The notes: generated by a model from the sequence alone, not told the origin. 64,000 nucleotides of DNA from Tupaia tana (GCA_026018925.1 JAKSZU010000009.1:71412949-71476948); one strand, 5' to 3'; counted from the first letter of the stretch, positions 24,694-37,062 are shown. Numbers and translations: made by a program.

Positions 24694-25442
24694 CAGAAAT
24701 TAATTCTTAAGTATTTGGTTAGGTGATTTTTGAAAAGGGTGCCAAGACCACACAATAGGGAAGAGGAAAATCCCTTCAACAAATAATGTAAAAACTTGGA
24801 AAGCCACATGAAGCAGAATTAATTTGGGATTTTTACATTATATACAAAAATTAACTCAAAATGGATTAGATATCTAAACATAAGACCTTAAACTATAATA
24901 CTACCAGAAGAAGACATAAAGGAAACTCTTCATGACATTGAATTTAGCAGTAATTTATTGGATATAACAACAAAAAGAGGAAACAAATACAAAAATAGAC
25001 AAATGGGACTACATCTAACTTAAAACTGAGCATTCAAGGAAACAATCAACAGACTGAAAAGGCAACTTGTGCACTGGAATGAAATGTTTAAAATCATATA
25101 TCTCATAATGGTTAATATTCAGAATATATAAAGAATTTCTACCACTCATCAACAAGAACAACAAAATACAACCCAACTTAAAAATGAGCAAAGGATTTCA
25201 ATGTACATTTTCCCAAGAAGATATACAAGTGGCCAACAAGCATATGAAATATGCTCAACATCACAGATTATTAGAAAAATATTAATCAATATTTTCACAG
25301 GATATCACCTCATATCCATTAAGGTAGCAACTATGTGTTTTTTTAAGAAAATAGCAAGTGTTAAAAAAGATGTGGTAAATTGGAACCATCATGCACTGTT
25401 AGAAATGTGAAACAGTAGAAAATCTTCATTTCTCTTTTTCCC

Positions 25443-25876
25443 TGAAATCACTAGTTCTTAGGAGCAATGGTGGCATCTTCTTCTGAAAGTCTACCCCTTG
25501 CCTCGCCACTTGAGTTTGGGGGCTAGAGGCTGAATTATCAGTATAAAATCTTCATTTCTCTTATTTTTTTAATTGATAACACTAGTTCTCAGGAGCAATG
25601 GTGGAGTCTTCTTTTCTATTGATAATTTAGCCTCCAGCCACTGAATGCGAGTGGTAGGGAGCCACTCTAGCCTTCTCTCTGTCTCCGTCTCTGTGTCTCT
25701 CTCTGTCTTCTCATTTTTTTAAAGTTTTTTCTTTTTAAAAATTTTTAAGGTAAAGTATTCTCTTGGCTTTCCTTCTTTATCTTGCTAATAATCCCCTTTC
25801 TCCCTCCTCTCCAGGAGAGGCAAGAGACAGGCATTCAGAAGACTTCCACCATTGCTCCTAAGGACTAGTGATTTCA
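25443..25876. repeat. Inverted repeat in HAL1-like 5' UTR
   Basis: Arms 25443-25487 and 25834-25876 are reverse complements at about 90 percent over about 43 bp (TGAAATCACTAGTTCTTAGG against CCTAAGGACTAGTGATTTCA), with a loop of about 350 bp. Confidence 0.85.
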
Positions 25877-26244
25877 CACGGCATGCTTGCATGCTGTGCA
25901 ATTTTTTAGTTTTTGCTTTTTTTTATAAAAAAAAGAAAACTAAATAATTTTATAAAGAAAACTAAATAATTTTTTTCTCTATGTTTCTTTCTCTTTTTCT
26001 TTTATCTCATCCCTCTTCTCTTCAATCTCCATTCACTGTTTTTAGATGGATCTAAGGAACCATAGCCAAACATCCAAATACTATTAGGGTTAACATGTTC
26101 TTAATAGTTGAATTAGGAATCTGAATCTGCTGCACAAAGGGATAAAAATGGTATGGCAAAGAGATTCCAGATCACCTCCTTCTGCACACTCCTGAATGCT
26201 CAGATTGAACTTCAAGAATTAGGAAGAAACACACAATCCACCAG

Positions 26245-27243
26245 ATGACTAGAAATCACCACAGGGTCACAAGAAATAAGGGAAAGCAAGAAAATACCTA
26301 TCATCCAAGGGAAAATAATAACTCCTCTTCATCCACAGATAGTTCAATGGACATCATAGAAATGTCTGATAAAGAATTTAGAATATTCATGACAAAGCGA
26401 ACAGAGATGGAAGAGAAGAGAGACAATGAACTGCAGAAGATGCAGAAGAAAGGAGCTGACAAGATCCAGGAGGTAAGGAAATTGTTGCAAGATCTAAAAG
26501 AGGAAATACACTCTCTAAAAAAGAATCAAATGAACCTGGTAGAGATGAAGGCTATAATACATGATGTCAAAATCTCCCTTGAAAGTATTAAAAGCAGACT
26601 AGATCATATAGAAAATAGAATCTCAGGTATAGAAGATAAAATCACTAGCCTAGAAAAATCCACCACAAAGACTGAGAAAATTGCCACAAGAAATGAGAAA
26701 AACATACGAGAAATACTAGATACCATCAAACATCCAAACATCCATATTATTGTTATCCCAGAAGTTGAAGAGACTCATAAAGGCATTGATAATATATTCC
26801 ATGAAATACTGCAAGGAAACTTTCCAAACTTAGAGAGAAACTCAAAGATACAATTCTAAGAAATATGAAGGAACCCAAATAGAATCAACCCAAGAAGATC
26901 TTCTCTAAGTCACATTATAGACAGATTGACCAACACCACAAACAAAGACAAGATACTAAGACTGGCAAGAAATAAACAGCAAGTTACCTACAAAGGATAT
27001 CCTACCGGGCTAACAGCAGACCTCTCATCAGAAACAATGCGAGTGAGGAAAGAATGGGAAAATATATTCAAAGTGTTAAGTGAAAAGCAATTTCAACCAA
27101 GGATACTTGACCTGGAAAGATTATCCTTTATGTGGAAAGAAAAGACAAAAACATTCTCAGATAAACAAAACCTGAAAGAATTTACCAACACCAGACCAGA
27201 TCTCCAAGGAATTCTCAAAGGAGTGCTATATCAGGAAAAGTAA
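26245..27243 (+). pseudogene. HAL1-like ORF1 (L1 ORF1p-like)
   Basis: L1 ORF1-type RNA-binding protein of about 330 codons. The N-terminal part (26245-26859, 204 codons open) contains a charged coiled coil (EMEEKRDNELQKMQKK, DLKEEIHSLKKNQ) and the RRM-side motif PEVEETHKGIDNIFHEILQ. The C-terminal domain (26926-27243) has the conserved GYPTGLTADLSSETMRVRKE. Between them, at 26857-26872, two stops in the same frame (TAA, then TGA four codons on) cut the protein, each one base from the usual codon. Otherwise the frame is kept from end to end. It probably served as the nucleic-acid chaperone bringing its own RNA to L1 RT. Confidence 0.8.
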
Positions 27244-28524
27244 ATACAGACACACAGAAATAAGAGTTCAAAAACTAAGAAAATAGCCAACTTAATCATT
27301 TGGACAAGTCTGGAGTTGAATATGATATCCCAGAATTGGATCAGGAAGATCAGATCACAACTGAAAATGGTTATGTACATGAGACTGAACTGGTGAAATA
27401 GCATTTTATGACTTTTGACTAAAACATTGCTGATTTTTCTTTTAGGTTTTGTTTTCTGGTTTTAAGGATTTTTGTCCTGCCTTGAGCTGTCAACACGTTC
27501 ATGTACCTACTATTTGAACAGAATCCCAACCTATTTCCTGGCTTTAAATGTTAAGGAAATTTCTTTAGCATTTCTTTGATTTATTGAAGTTAAAACTGCT
27601 TTTCTTGAAATTACAAGCTGAACTTGCTATTGAAAGTAGTTAGATAATTTAAGAAATTTTGTGATGAATAAAATGTGGGGGTAAAAGGAATAGAACAACT
27701 GTAGATACCAGAGATAGTGTGAGAGGAGAGTGGGAAATGGCAGAGGGTCAGAAATTGGGGTAAAAAATATATATATATGAAACTAGAAATGGAAAATATT
27801 TTATGATAACATGCATGATTAAGCCACTATGCAGTATATTTTGGATGGGAAATCACATTTTGTATGCTGTGATGATCCTCAGGGAATTAATGTAAATTAA
27901 TTAATTAAGAAAAATATTTCAGGGAAAAAATCATGGAAATACATGTAAAGTGAAAACTACGTAGGAATTTCAAAAAGTTTTTGTACCAAAATAAATCCAT
28001 ACTATAATTGTAAAAAAATATAATGAAAAAGAAAAAAGAAATGTGAAACAGTACAGTTACTATGGAAAACAGTATGAGGGTTTCTAAACAATCAATCTGT
28101 ATAATCCAGCACCCCTCTTCTCAGTATATATTCAGAATAATTGAAAGTAGAGTCTCAGAAAGGTATTTGCAAACTCATGTTTACTGCATTATTATTCATA
28201 ATAGCCCAGTAGTTGATTAAACCTATATATCCATTGACAGATAAATAGAAAAAGAAAATGTGGTATATACACACTCTAGAATATTTTCCAAACCTAAAGA
28301 ATGAAATCTTGTCATAAGATACAGCATGGATGAAGCTTCAAGGTATTATGCTAAAGTGAAATAAACCCATCACAAGAAGACAAATGCTGCATGATTTCAC
28401 TTAAGTGAGGTATTCAAAAAAAAAAAAAAAAAAACAAAAACAAAAACAAAATAATCTAATTTGTAGAAACAGCATAGAATGTTGGTTTCTAGTGGAAGGG
28501 CGGAATAAAAAATGATTGTTCATG

Positions 28525-28784
28525 GGGACCAGCAGTTAGCATAATGGCTATGTCGCTGAACTCCCATGTAGTCAACCACAGTTTGAGTCCCGGACCCAGT
28601 GGCTTAAACTCACACCGGGTGTGTGTGCGTGCATGCCCAAGATCCCAAGAGGAGAATGGAGGAGAAGGGATTGCGGCATGGCCATCCCCCCTGAGGGGTG
28701 ATTTCTCGCTTTCTGTTTCTCTGTCTCTCTCTGTCTTTCTGGCGAGCACATGCGCCCTATAACAAAAACCTTTCCAAAAAAAAT
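28525..28784 (+). mobile_element. tRNA-derived SINE, young type
   Basis: Forward copy, GGGGACCAGCAGTTAGC head, A tail. Short TSD ATTGTTC (28515-28521 and 28788-28794). Confidence 0.9.
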
Positions 28785-28922
28785 ATTATTGTTCTTGTTT
28801 AACTCTTGTACAGAGTTTGAGTTCTGCAAGATTAAAAACAGCTTTTAATTTAAGTTTTAGAAAAGTTTTTATATGACAATGTGAATCTGTCAAACTATGC
28901 AGTTAAAAATGGTTAAGATGTT

Positions 28923-29177
28923 CGGACCAGCAATTGGTGTAAGGGCTATGTCGCTGGATTCCCATGTAGTCAACCTCGGTTTGAGTCCCAGACCCAGTGG
29001 CTTAAACTCATGCCGGGAACACGTGTGTGCATGCACAAGATCCCTAGAGAAGAATGGAGGAGAAGGGATTGCTGTGTGACCATTCCCCTGGGGGGTGATT
29101 TCTTGCTTTCTGGGAAGTGCAAATGCTCTATAGCAAAAATTAAATTAAATTAAATTAATAAATAAAAAACCTCTCCA
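28923..29177 (+). mobile_element. tRNA-derived SINE
   Basis: Forward copy with an 18-bp TSD AAAAATGGTTAAGATGTT (28905-28922 and 29178-29195). The 3' part has lost the TCTCTGTC stretch and carries TTAAATTAAAT. Confidence 0.93.
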
Positions 29178-29460
29178 AAAAATGGTTAAGATGTTAAATT
29201 TTATGTTTCATTGACAGTTAAAAATAAATAAAATTTAAGGAGAGAATTTATTATGCAAGTGGGAGGTGTTCTTGACCACTCAGGAGCCTAGACGTAATTG
29301 CATATTATATGAGTTGTACTGGAGTGAGTATTTTTTGGTGTAGAGAGGAATGGTAAGACTACAATCCTGGTGGAACTTTAATTTTAGCTTTGTTATTCTT
29401 GGGTAAGAGAATTAATAGATGATTTACAAAATGTTTATTTGGGCACAAATTTAGGCTATC

Positions 29461-29728
29461 TTTTTTTTTTTTTTTTGATAGATTTTTTTCTGTAGGGTGC
29501 ATGTACTCTCCAGAGAGCAGGACAGCGAGACATAAAACAAAAAACCACATTCCCCCCACCCCAGGGATGATGGCCACTCCACAATCCCTTCTTCATTTTC
29601 CTCTCGGGATCTTGGGCATGCATACACATGCACTCAGCGTGAGGTTTAAGCCACTAGATCCAGTACATGTTCCGCAGTCGGCTACATGGGAGTCCAGCGA
29701 TATAACCATTACTCCGTTTACTGGTCCC
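29461..29728 (-). mobile_element. tRNA-derived SINE, diverged
   Basis: Reverse copy, T tail at left, shortened AGAGA part, head ending TTTACTGGTCCC. Confidence 0.8.
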
Positions 29729-30690
29729 AGAGGCCATCCTTTATTGGGATAGAGATCTAGTATTTTAAAGGAACTATTTGACATACAATTTAATAATATT
29801 GAATATTTTGGGGTAATTATAAGGCAATAGAGTAAGCAGAGATATCTTTGGTAAACCTTTCTAGAACGTCAATCAGGTAGGCAGTAATTAGAGAAGGCAG
29901 GGGCAGCAGAGGAGGATAAAAATGTCAACAATTTATTTGATTAAGGTTGTGAACTGTACATTATAATGCAAGGACAAGGAAAAAGAGGAAACTTTGATTT
30001 ATTTTTGGAGAGATTTGAGTGGTAGTGAGATTTCTAACAGGTAAGGAGATGAAAGGACAGAGGGGTAATACCTGCGGGAGAGCAAAAGGGGAAAGTGACA
30101 TGGGAATCCCCTCAGAATTAAGTCCAATGATTGATACAGAGCTGACAGATGGATTGCAATCTTCATTGGAAAATCTGGAAGCAGGGGAAATTTTTCAAGA
30201 TTAGGGTTTCTGTTATAAAATTCAACTCAATTTAAAAAAATTTAGACTGCTAAATAATACATTTAAAAAGTATTTTAATTGTTGAAATGTCTTCATTATT
30301 TTAATTTCTGTGAAACTATAGTCCTTTGAAAAATATTGAGTAAATAAAATAATTCTAGATAGCACTAGGGTCAAAAGATGGGCCACTGAATATTGTAAAA
30401 TTGTGTGGGATTCTCCTAGTGGATGGCGGTGTCTTAGTTCTGATCCATAACTCAAAGTAAATAGAGTCAAACAACAAATAGCCAGAAAGTAAAAAAATAG
30501 CATTTTTTTTTTATACAATGGCATGTGTTTAAAGTCCTGAGAACTTGGCAAGTCATAACTTGGAAAAGGTATTGCTTGAAAGTTCCACTTATATGGATAT
30601 ACTCAGGAGGATTTGGGATCACTTTCTATTGGAAGACACTTTGTGTTGTGCCAATTTTAATTCTTAACTTTCCCACTAAAACTTTTAATT
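29729..30690. other. No recognised content
   Basis: AT-rich, short frames only. No repeat family recognised. Confidence 0.4.
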
Positions 30691-31526
30691 AATATTGTTA
30701 ATAATGGGCACCATTGGAGTCTTCTGTTTCCAGTGATGGTGCAAGATGAGCCTCAGTAGGTCAGAGCTGCAGAGAGACCACGGTTCACCTCCCTCCACCC
30801 ACCTTTGAACTCTCAGGTATGTGAGCCAGATTCTGAGGGTCCCCACTCTCCCCTGCCTCCTCCATGCCACTGGAGTCTCCAGGTTTCAGAGACAGTGAAG
30901 GGTAAACCCTTCACTAGAACTGCAGAGAGACTGCAGCTTACTTCTCCCTGCCCATGACTTTTGGAATACCTGCTGCCCTTTGAGACTTCACAGAAGTACT
31001 GAATTGTACCACTTCATTTTGTTACATCCTCCACCTTAGCCCCAGGTGTACCTGGTCCTGAGACTCTGGGGAGGAACCAAGCACTTCAAGCTGGCTACAT
31101 ACCATTCTCTGATTAGAAGATGAAGCCCTCTTGGAGGAACACACCAGAGAAGTAGAAAGCACCTTTTTCCTGACACTACAGAATTAACTCCAAGAAAATA
31201 AGAAGACATGTATAATCCATCTGATGAACAGAAATCAGCACAGAAGCACAATAAATAGGAGAAATAAAGAAAATATCTCTCCCCTAAGGGAAAAGAACTC
31301 CTCATCCACAGACAATACAATAGAACACAGTAAAATATCAAATAAACAATTCAGAATATTCATAGTGACAAAACTAAATGAGTAAAAAGACAATGAACTC
31401 TAGTAGATGAAGAAGTCCATCTATAATTTGATATGAGAAATAGACACCATATAAAACAATCAAATGGAATTGTTAGAGATGAAATCTGTAATACAAGTCA
31501 AAACCTCCCTCAAAAGTATTAATAGG

Positions 31527-31786
31527 GAACCAGCAGTTAGCGTAATGGCTATGTCGCTGGACTCCCACGTAGTTGACCGCGGTTCGCGTCTCGGACCCAG
31601 TGGCTTACAACTCACGCCGGGCGCGTGTGCGCGCGTGCCCAAGATCCCAAGAGGAGAATGGAGGAGAAGGGATTGCGGCTTGACCATCCCCCCTGGGGGG
31701 TGATTTCTCGCTTTCTGTCTCTCTGTCTCTCTCTGTCTGTCTGGCGAGCGCACGCGCCCTATAGCGAAAAACCTCTCAAAAAAAAA
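31527..31786 (+). mobile_element. tRNA-derived SINE, youngest-looking copy
   Basis: Forward copy with perfect TSD AAAAGTATTAATAG (31513-31526 and 31787-31800). Keeps nearly all CpGs (GGGCGCGTGTGCGCGCGTG; GCGAGCGCACGCGCCC). It can serve as a reference for the subfamily. Confidence 0.96.
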
Positions 31787-32310
31787 AAAAGTATTAATAG
31801 CAGATTAGATCATGCAGAAGATTGAATCTCAGATTTACAAAATAAAACCTCCGACCTAGAAAATGTCATTAAAAAGAATGACAAAATAATTTTTAGAAAT
31901 GGGGATAACGTGGGAAATACTAGATACCATTAAACACTCAAATATCCTAATAATTGGTACCAATAAGACTAATTGGTATCCCAGAATGTGAAGATTCTAC
32001 TAAGGGCACTGATAATCTATTCTATGAAATACTAGAGGAAAACTTTACAAACCAAAAGAAATATTCAAACATCCAGATCCAAGAAATACAAAGAACTACA
32101 AATAGAATCAACTCAAGAAGATCCTCTCCAAGGCACATCATAGCCAGATAAACCAAAATCACAGATAAAGACAAGATTCCAAAAGTGGTAATAGAGAAAG
32201 ATTGCTACTTACAAAGATTTTTCCATAAGGCTAGCATCAGACCTCTCAACAGAAACCATGTAAGTAAGGAAAGAATGGAAGATAAACTCAAAGTGTTTAA
32301 AGAAATACAA

Positions 32311-33622
32311 GTTTTTAAAGACAAATTTAAAACATAAAATTTTATTTTTTCATTGTCATTTAAACGTGATTTTATAAAACATAAAAAAATTTAGGAGTTC
32401 TATATCATAGAAAATGAAACAACAGAAATCCATGGCTTCACAGGCTTATTATATAAATTAAAATCTAGTAATTGCCAATTTTTTTCAATAGGGAACTAAA
32501 GATACAATGAAATGACAGTAACACCAAATAAAGCAATTATTTATGGATTATTAGTTACTTGTAGGATCTATATATAGACTTTGAATATTCCAAATCTTTT
32601 GCTATTTTTTTCTTTTTTATTGATATTTAAATATTTCCCTACCAATACTGAGTCCAGCTACTTGATGAAAATTTCTGATTTGGTAAAACATTTATCTTTA
32701 TAATAAAAGTTTTTCCATCTACAGTTATCACCTTCAAAAGAACTGATATCATGATACTGATGAAATCTGCTGGTTCCTTTTGAAAAATGTGCAAGAATTC
32801 CACTGTGTCAACATTATGGTAAGTCAAACAGGTACTAAAGAATGGAACAATTATGCACAGTTCAGTAAAGTCTAACACTGATTTTCCCCAATTAAAAATT
32901 TAACCACTGAAATAAAACATCAACTAGAGTTGACTTGGTTTCAGGAAAATCACACTTGAATATTGTAATTACACTGTTTTCCTCATCTTATCCTCAGTCA
33001 CCAACAGGGCTTTGTAGACCACCATGCTATTGACTTTGTGGATTGTAGTCATAAATGAACGAAGACGGACTTCCTCAGAATTGGTAATGAACTGTGGTCC
33101 CGACTCTTCCCATTTTTCAGGTACAACAAAATCTTTGTCTGTATAAATCAGTATATCGAATGAACAAGAAACTTCCAACAGTGGCAGAAATGTCACGGTA
33201 GCTGTTATCTGTCTGATAACTGAACGGATTTCATCCTGGATAGCTTTCTGAGACTTTTCTCTGGGTGCACTGTCATCTTTTGCAGTCTTGTCACACCCAA
33301 TATTAAACTGCCATTTCTCAAGAACCTCACCACTTTCAATGTTTGAGATGACTACCACCAGTTTCTGAACAGAGCCCTTGTATAACCAATCTTTTAGTTG
33401 TTCCATCACATTATTCAGGTATTTTATGAGGTCAGGATCAGTAGTTACAAGCAAGGTGAGTCCATACTTTTGCACTCAAGTGAAGGTTTCTGATGAATAT
33501 ATGCCACGCTGATACAAAATGCTGTTAATGCCAAAGGAGAAGAACTCGGCCACGATCTCGGTGCTTCTGTGCAGGGTAATGCCCTACTCCCAGGAGAGTT
33601 GCAGCACCATGGTCAGGCCCAC
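32311..33622 (-). pseudogene. MAD2L1: MAD2L1 processed pseudogene
   Basis: Intronless reverse copy of the spindle-checkpoint HORMA protein MAD2. The reading region is 33610-32975. A 168-codon frame (33475-32969) matches MAD2L1 from VQKYGLTLLVTTD through KDDSAPREKSQKAIQDEIRS and EESGPQFITNSEEVRLRSF to KVNSMVVYK. The first 40 or so codons (VLQLS, GITLHRS, EIVAEFFSFGINSILYQRG) are present but cut by stops near codon 10 and just before VQKYG, and the last residues are shifted off IPVND. A long 3' UTR runs to 32311. A 10-bp TSD AGAAATACAA (32301-32310 and 33623-33632) shows L1-mediated insertion into the ORF1 of the host L1. Not expected to make MAD2. Confidence 0.95.
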
Positions 33623-33772
33623 AGAAATACAATTTTAAACAAGAATACTATACCTGGAAAGATTATCCTTCAAATGGGAAGAAAAGATAAAAACATTCTC
33701 AGATAAACAAACTCTGAAAGAATTACTAATACCAACTCTTCAAGAAGTACTGATGGGAGTGCTACACTGGGG

Positions 33773-33777
<5 letters not shown>

Positions 33778-33822
<45 letters not shown>
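33778..33822. repeat. (GA)n microsatellite in L1 ORF1-ORF2 spacer
   Basis: About 20 AG units directly after the ORF1 end of the plus-strand L1. Confidence 0.95.
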
Positions 33823-33823
<1 letters not shown>

Positions 33824-35687
33824 TAAGAAAACCAAAAATAACCAAGAAAATGTCTGACAAAATAGCAGGGACAAGTCTGGAAATATCAATAACAATGTTG
33901 AATGTTAATGGATTATATTTCCCAATTAGGAGACACAGACTGGCTGAAGGTTGAAAAATCAGAAATCCACCATCTGCTGCCAACAAGAAATGTACCTCAC
34001 AGATAAAGATATACATTGACTAAAAGTGAAAGGCAAGAAAAGATATTCCATGCAAACAGAAATCAAAAAAGGACTGAAGTTATAAATGTTACAGGTGTTA
34101 CTTATTTAAAATGAAACAGGCTATAAGACAAAAACTGTAAGGAGAGACAAAGAAGGGCATTATATAGTACTAAAAGGGCTAATTCACCAAGAAGATATAA
34201 TGCTTATAAATATCTATGCACCCAACTCAAGAGCACCCAAATACATGAAGGAAGGACTACTAGATCTAAAAAGACTTATAGACTGTAACACACTAATCAT
34301 TGGGTATCTCGACACCCTGCTATTTCCTTTGGACAGATCATCTAGACAAATAATACACAAAGAGATACAGGGTCTAAACAATACCATAAATGAAATGGAC
34401 TTGACAGAGCTCTACAGAACCTTCCATTTGACAGTCACAAACTATGCATTTTTCTCTTCCCCATCCATGGAAACTTTTCTAAGATTGACCATATGATAGG
34501 GCACAACACAAGTCTTTACAGATTCAAAGGCATAGAAACTATATTCAGCTTCTTCATTGACCATGATGGAATTAAACTTGATATTCATTTCAAAAAGAAC
34601 CCTTGAAAATACAAAAACATATGGAAAGTAAACAACCTATTCCTGAATGACTTCATTACCACTGAAGAAATTAAGACTGAAATAAAGAGATTCATTGAAA
34701 TTAATGATAATGAGCACATGAGTTTCTATAACTTATGAGACACACACACAAAAAGCAGTCATAAGAGAGAAGTTCACTGCAATTAGTGTGCATTAAAAAA
34801 AGATGGAAAGGTGGCAAATAGACAACCTAACAGCATACCTAAGGGAACTGGAAAAACAACAACAATAACAACAAGAAAAAACTTTAAAATGGCAGGAGAA
34901 ATGAAATAATAAAGATCTGAGCAGAAATAAACAAAATAGAGAATAAATGAACTATACAGAAAATAAATGAAACCAAAACCTGGTTCTTTGAGAAGGTAAG
35001 CAAAATTGACACACCATTAGCTAGACAAATTAAGAAGGCAGAAAGGAATGAGATAAATCAGATTCAGTGAAACAGACGATATTACAACTGACATAACAGT
35101 AATACAAAACATCATTATAGAATACTACCAGTGAGTTTATGCTAACAAATTAGAAAACCTGGATGGGGTGGACAAATTCCTGGACACATATAATCTACCA
35201 CAATTGGATCAAGAAGACACAGAAAGCTTGAATAAACCCATAACAAGCAATGAGATTGAATCAATAATAAACCTCCCAACAAAGAAAAGTCTAGGTCCTG
35301 ATAGCTTCACTTCTGAGTTTTACAAAACTTTGGAAGAAGAGCTAACTCCCATTCTACTCAAACTATTTCTAAAGATCCAAAAGAAAGAATTCTCATCCAT
35401 CACCCTCATCCCCCAAACAGACAAGGACATAATAAAGAAGGAAAACTACAGACCAATGTCTCTAATGAATAGAGATGCAACAATTTTCCACAAGATACTA
35501 GCAAATCTTATCCAATGACACATAAAAAAGATTATATACCATGACCAGGTAAGCTTTATTCCAGGGATATACGGGTGGCTCAACACAAAAAAAAACCCGT
35601 AAATATAATATGCTATATTAACAGAAAGAAAGATAAAAACCATATGATCATATCAATCAATGGAGAAAAAACATTTGATAAAATAGT

Positions 35688-35960
35688 CGCAGTCTCTCTC
35701 ATCTACCAGGGTGACTTTGTGCCCACTCAAGAAGGGAGTATGGATTTAATGAGGGAGGGATATGTGCCTGGTGTTAGCTATTACCATTATAAATTCTTCC
35801 TGTGGTGTTCAGAGCCAAAAGCATCTATGTCAAAATACTGAAAAAAAAAAAATCATAGGACCCCTGGAAACTGACTGCACAAACCTGACAGTCTTGCCCA
35901 CTTCACATTCTGAATCCATTCGTGGCACCTGATGTTTCTAAGGAGGCTAGGCTATACCAC
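35688..35960. other. Unidentified 270-bp insertion in L1 ORF2
   Basis: L1 ORF2 stops at GAAAAAACATTTGATAAAAT (35667-35686) and resumes near CTCAGCAAAATTGGC (35980). The bases between match neither L1 nor the SINE. A run of about 12 A at 35840-35851 lies in the middle. I do not recognise the source; it could be a retrocopy fragment or a template-switch patch. Confidence 0.5.
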
Positions 35961-36102
35961 ACTCTTCATCATTAAGAACCTCAGCAAAATTGGCATAAAA
36001 GGGACATTTCTCAACACAATAAAATCTTCTATGACAAACCCATAGCTAACACTATACTGAATGGAGAAATGATAAAAGATTTTAACTGAAAACTGGAACA
36101 AG

Positions 36103-36382
36103 AGGGAACCAGCAGTTAGCGTAATGGCTATGTCGCTGGACTCCCACATAGTCGACCATGGTTTGTGTCCCGGACCCGGTGGCTTAAAACTCACGCCGGG
36201 CGCGTGTGCGTACATGCCCAAGATCCCGAGAGGAGAATGGAGGAGAAGGGATTGCAGTGTGACCATCCTCTCTGGGGGGTGATTTCTCGCTTTCTGTCTC
36301 TATGTCTCTCTCTGTCTGTCTGGTGAGAGACAGAGAGAGACATGCGCCCTACAGCAAAAACCTCTCAAAAAAAAAAAAAAAA
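36103..36382 (+). mobile_element. tRNA-derived SINE, young type
   Basis: Forward copy with TSD AAAACTGGAACAAG (36089-36102 and 36383-36396). A short duplication of the AGAGAGACA part lies near its 3' end. Confidence 0.95.
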
Positions 36383-37062
36383 AAAACTGGAACAAGACAA
36401 GGCTGCCCATTTTCTCCACTCCTTTTCAATATAGTACTGGAAGTCTTTGCCAATGAAATCAGAAAAGAGAATAAAATAAGAAGCATTCAAATAGGGAAAT
36501 AAGAAGTGAAATCATCTCTATTTGCAGAAGATATGATTATGTACATACAAAGTCGAAAAGAATCCACAAAACAAACAAACAAACAAAACTCCTGGAAGTG
36601 ATAAATGAACACAGTAAATTGGCAGGATACAAAAATCAACATACGAAAATTTGTAGCATATCTATACACCAACAATGAGCAGACTGAAGTAGAACTGAAG
36701 AAAGTAATTCTATTTTCAATGACCAGAAAAAGTATAAGATACCTAAGACTAAACCTAACCAAGAAGTCAAAGACCTGTATAAGAAAAACTATGAAAATCT
36801 AAAAAAAAAAAAAAGAATGAAAGAAAAAAATAAATAGAGAACAATACAAAAAAGTGGAAGGACACCCCCATATTTTTGGATTGTAAGAATTAATATAATC
36901 TAAATGTAAACATACCCAAATTAATCTACATATTTAATGAAAGCCCAATCATATTACCAGGAATAGTCTTCACAGATTTAGAAAAGACAAACAGAATTTG
37001 TCAGGAATCATAAAAGACCACATATTCCCAAAGCAATACTATGCAAGAAGAGCAGAGTAAGA

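Larger units (their letters stand above)
25418..28036 (+). mobile_element. HAL1-like half-L1 (ORF1 only) element
   Basis: About 2.6 kb, flanked by a perfect 17-bp TSD AGAAATGTGAAACAGTA (25401-25417 and 28037-28053). Order: 5' UTR (25418-26244, with a long inverted repeat), ORF1 (26245-27243), a 370-bp block of unknown origin (about 27315-27680), then a 3' region (about 27690-27910) similar to the local L1 3' UTR, and an A-rich tail with AATAAA. No endonuclease or RT (ORF2) is present, and the TSDs show this is how it was inserted. That matches the half-L1 (HAL1) class, which relies on L1 machinery. Confidence 0.8.
23573..29235 (+). mobile_element. Old L1 (L1MA-like) 3' half, interrupted
   Basis: Plus-strand L1 covering the ORF2 RT-to-end region and 3' UTR, for example GAACAGAATAGAGATGCCAG, GATTTTTGAAAAGGGTGCC, and a 3' end like ATGGTTAAGATGTTAAATTT. 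The L1 bases are 23573-23880, 24709-25400, 28054-28524, 28785-28922 and 29196-29235. The gaps are a twin-primed L1, a HAL1-like element and two SINEs, all with matching TSDs. Its heavy decay makes it older than everything inside it. Confidence 0.85.

Noticed and set aside
24324-24710. 128-codon gene
   Set aside because: It is the inverted L1 ORF2 C-terminal part of the twin-primed insertion.
26245-27243. Novel coiled-coil host gene
   Set aside because: Motifs such as GYP...SSET and the order of 5' UTR, TSDs and tail show an L1 ORF1-type protein of a half-L1 element.
31527-31786. Functional tRNA gene
   Set aside because: Box A and B are present, but the body continues into a SINE with A tail and TSDs and the anticodon arm is not well formed.
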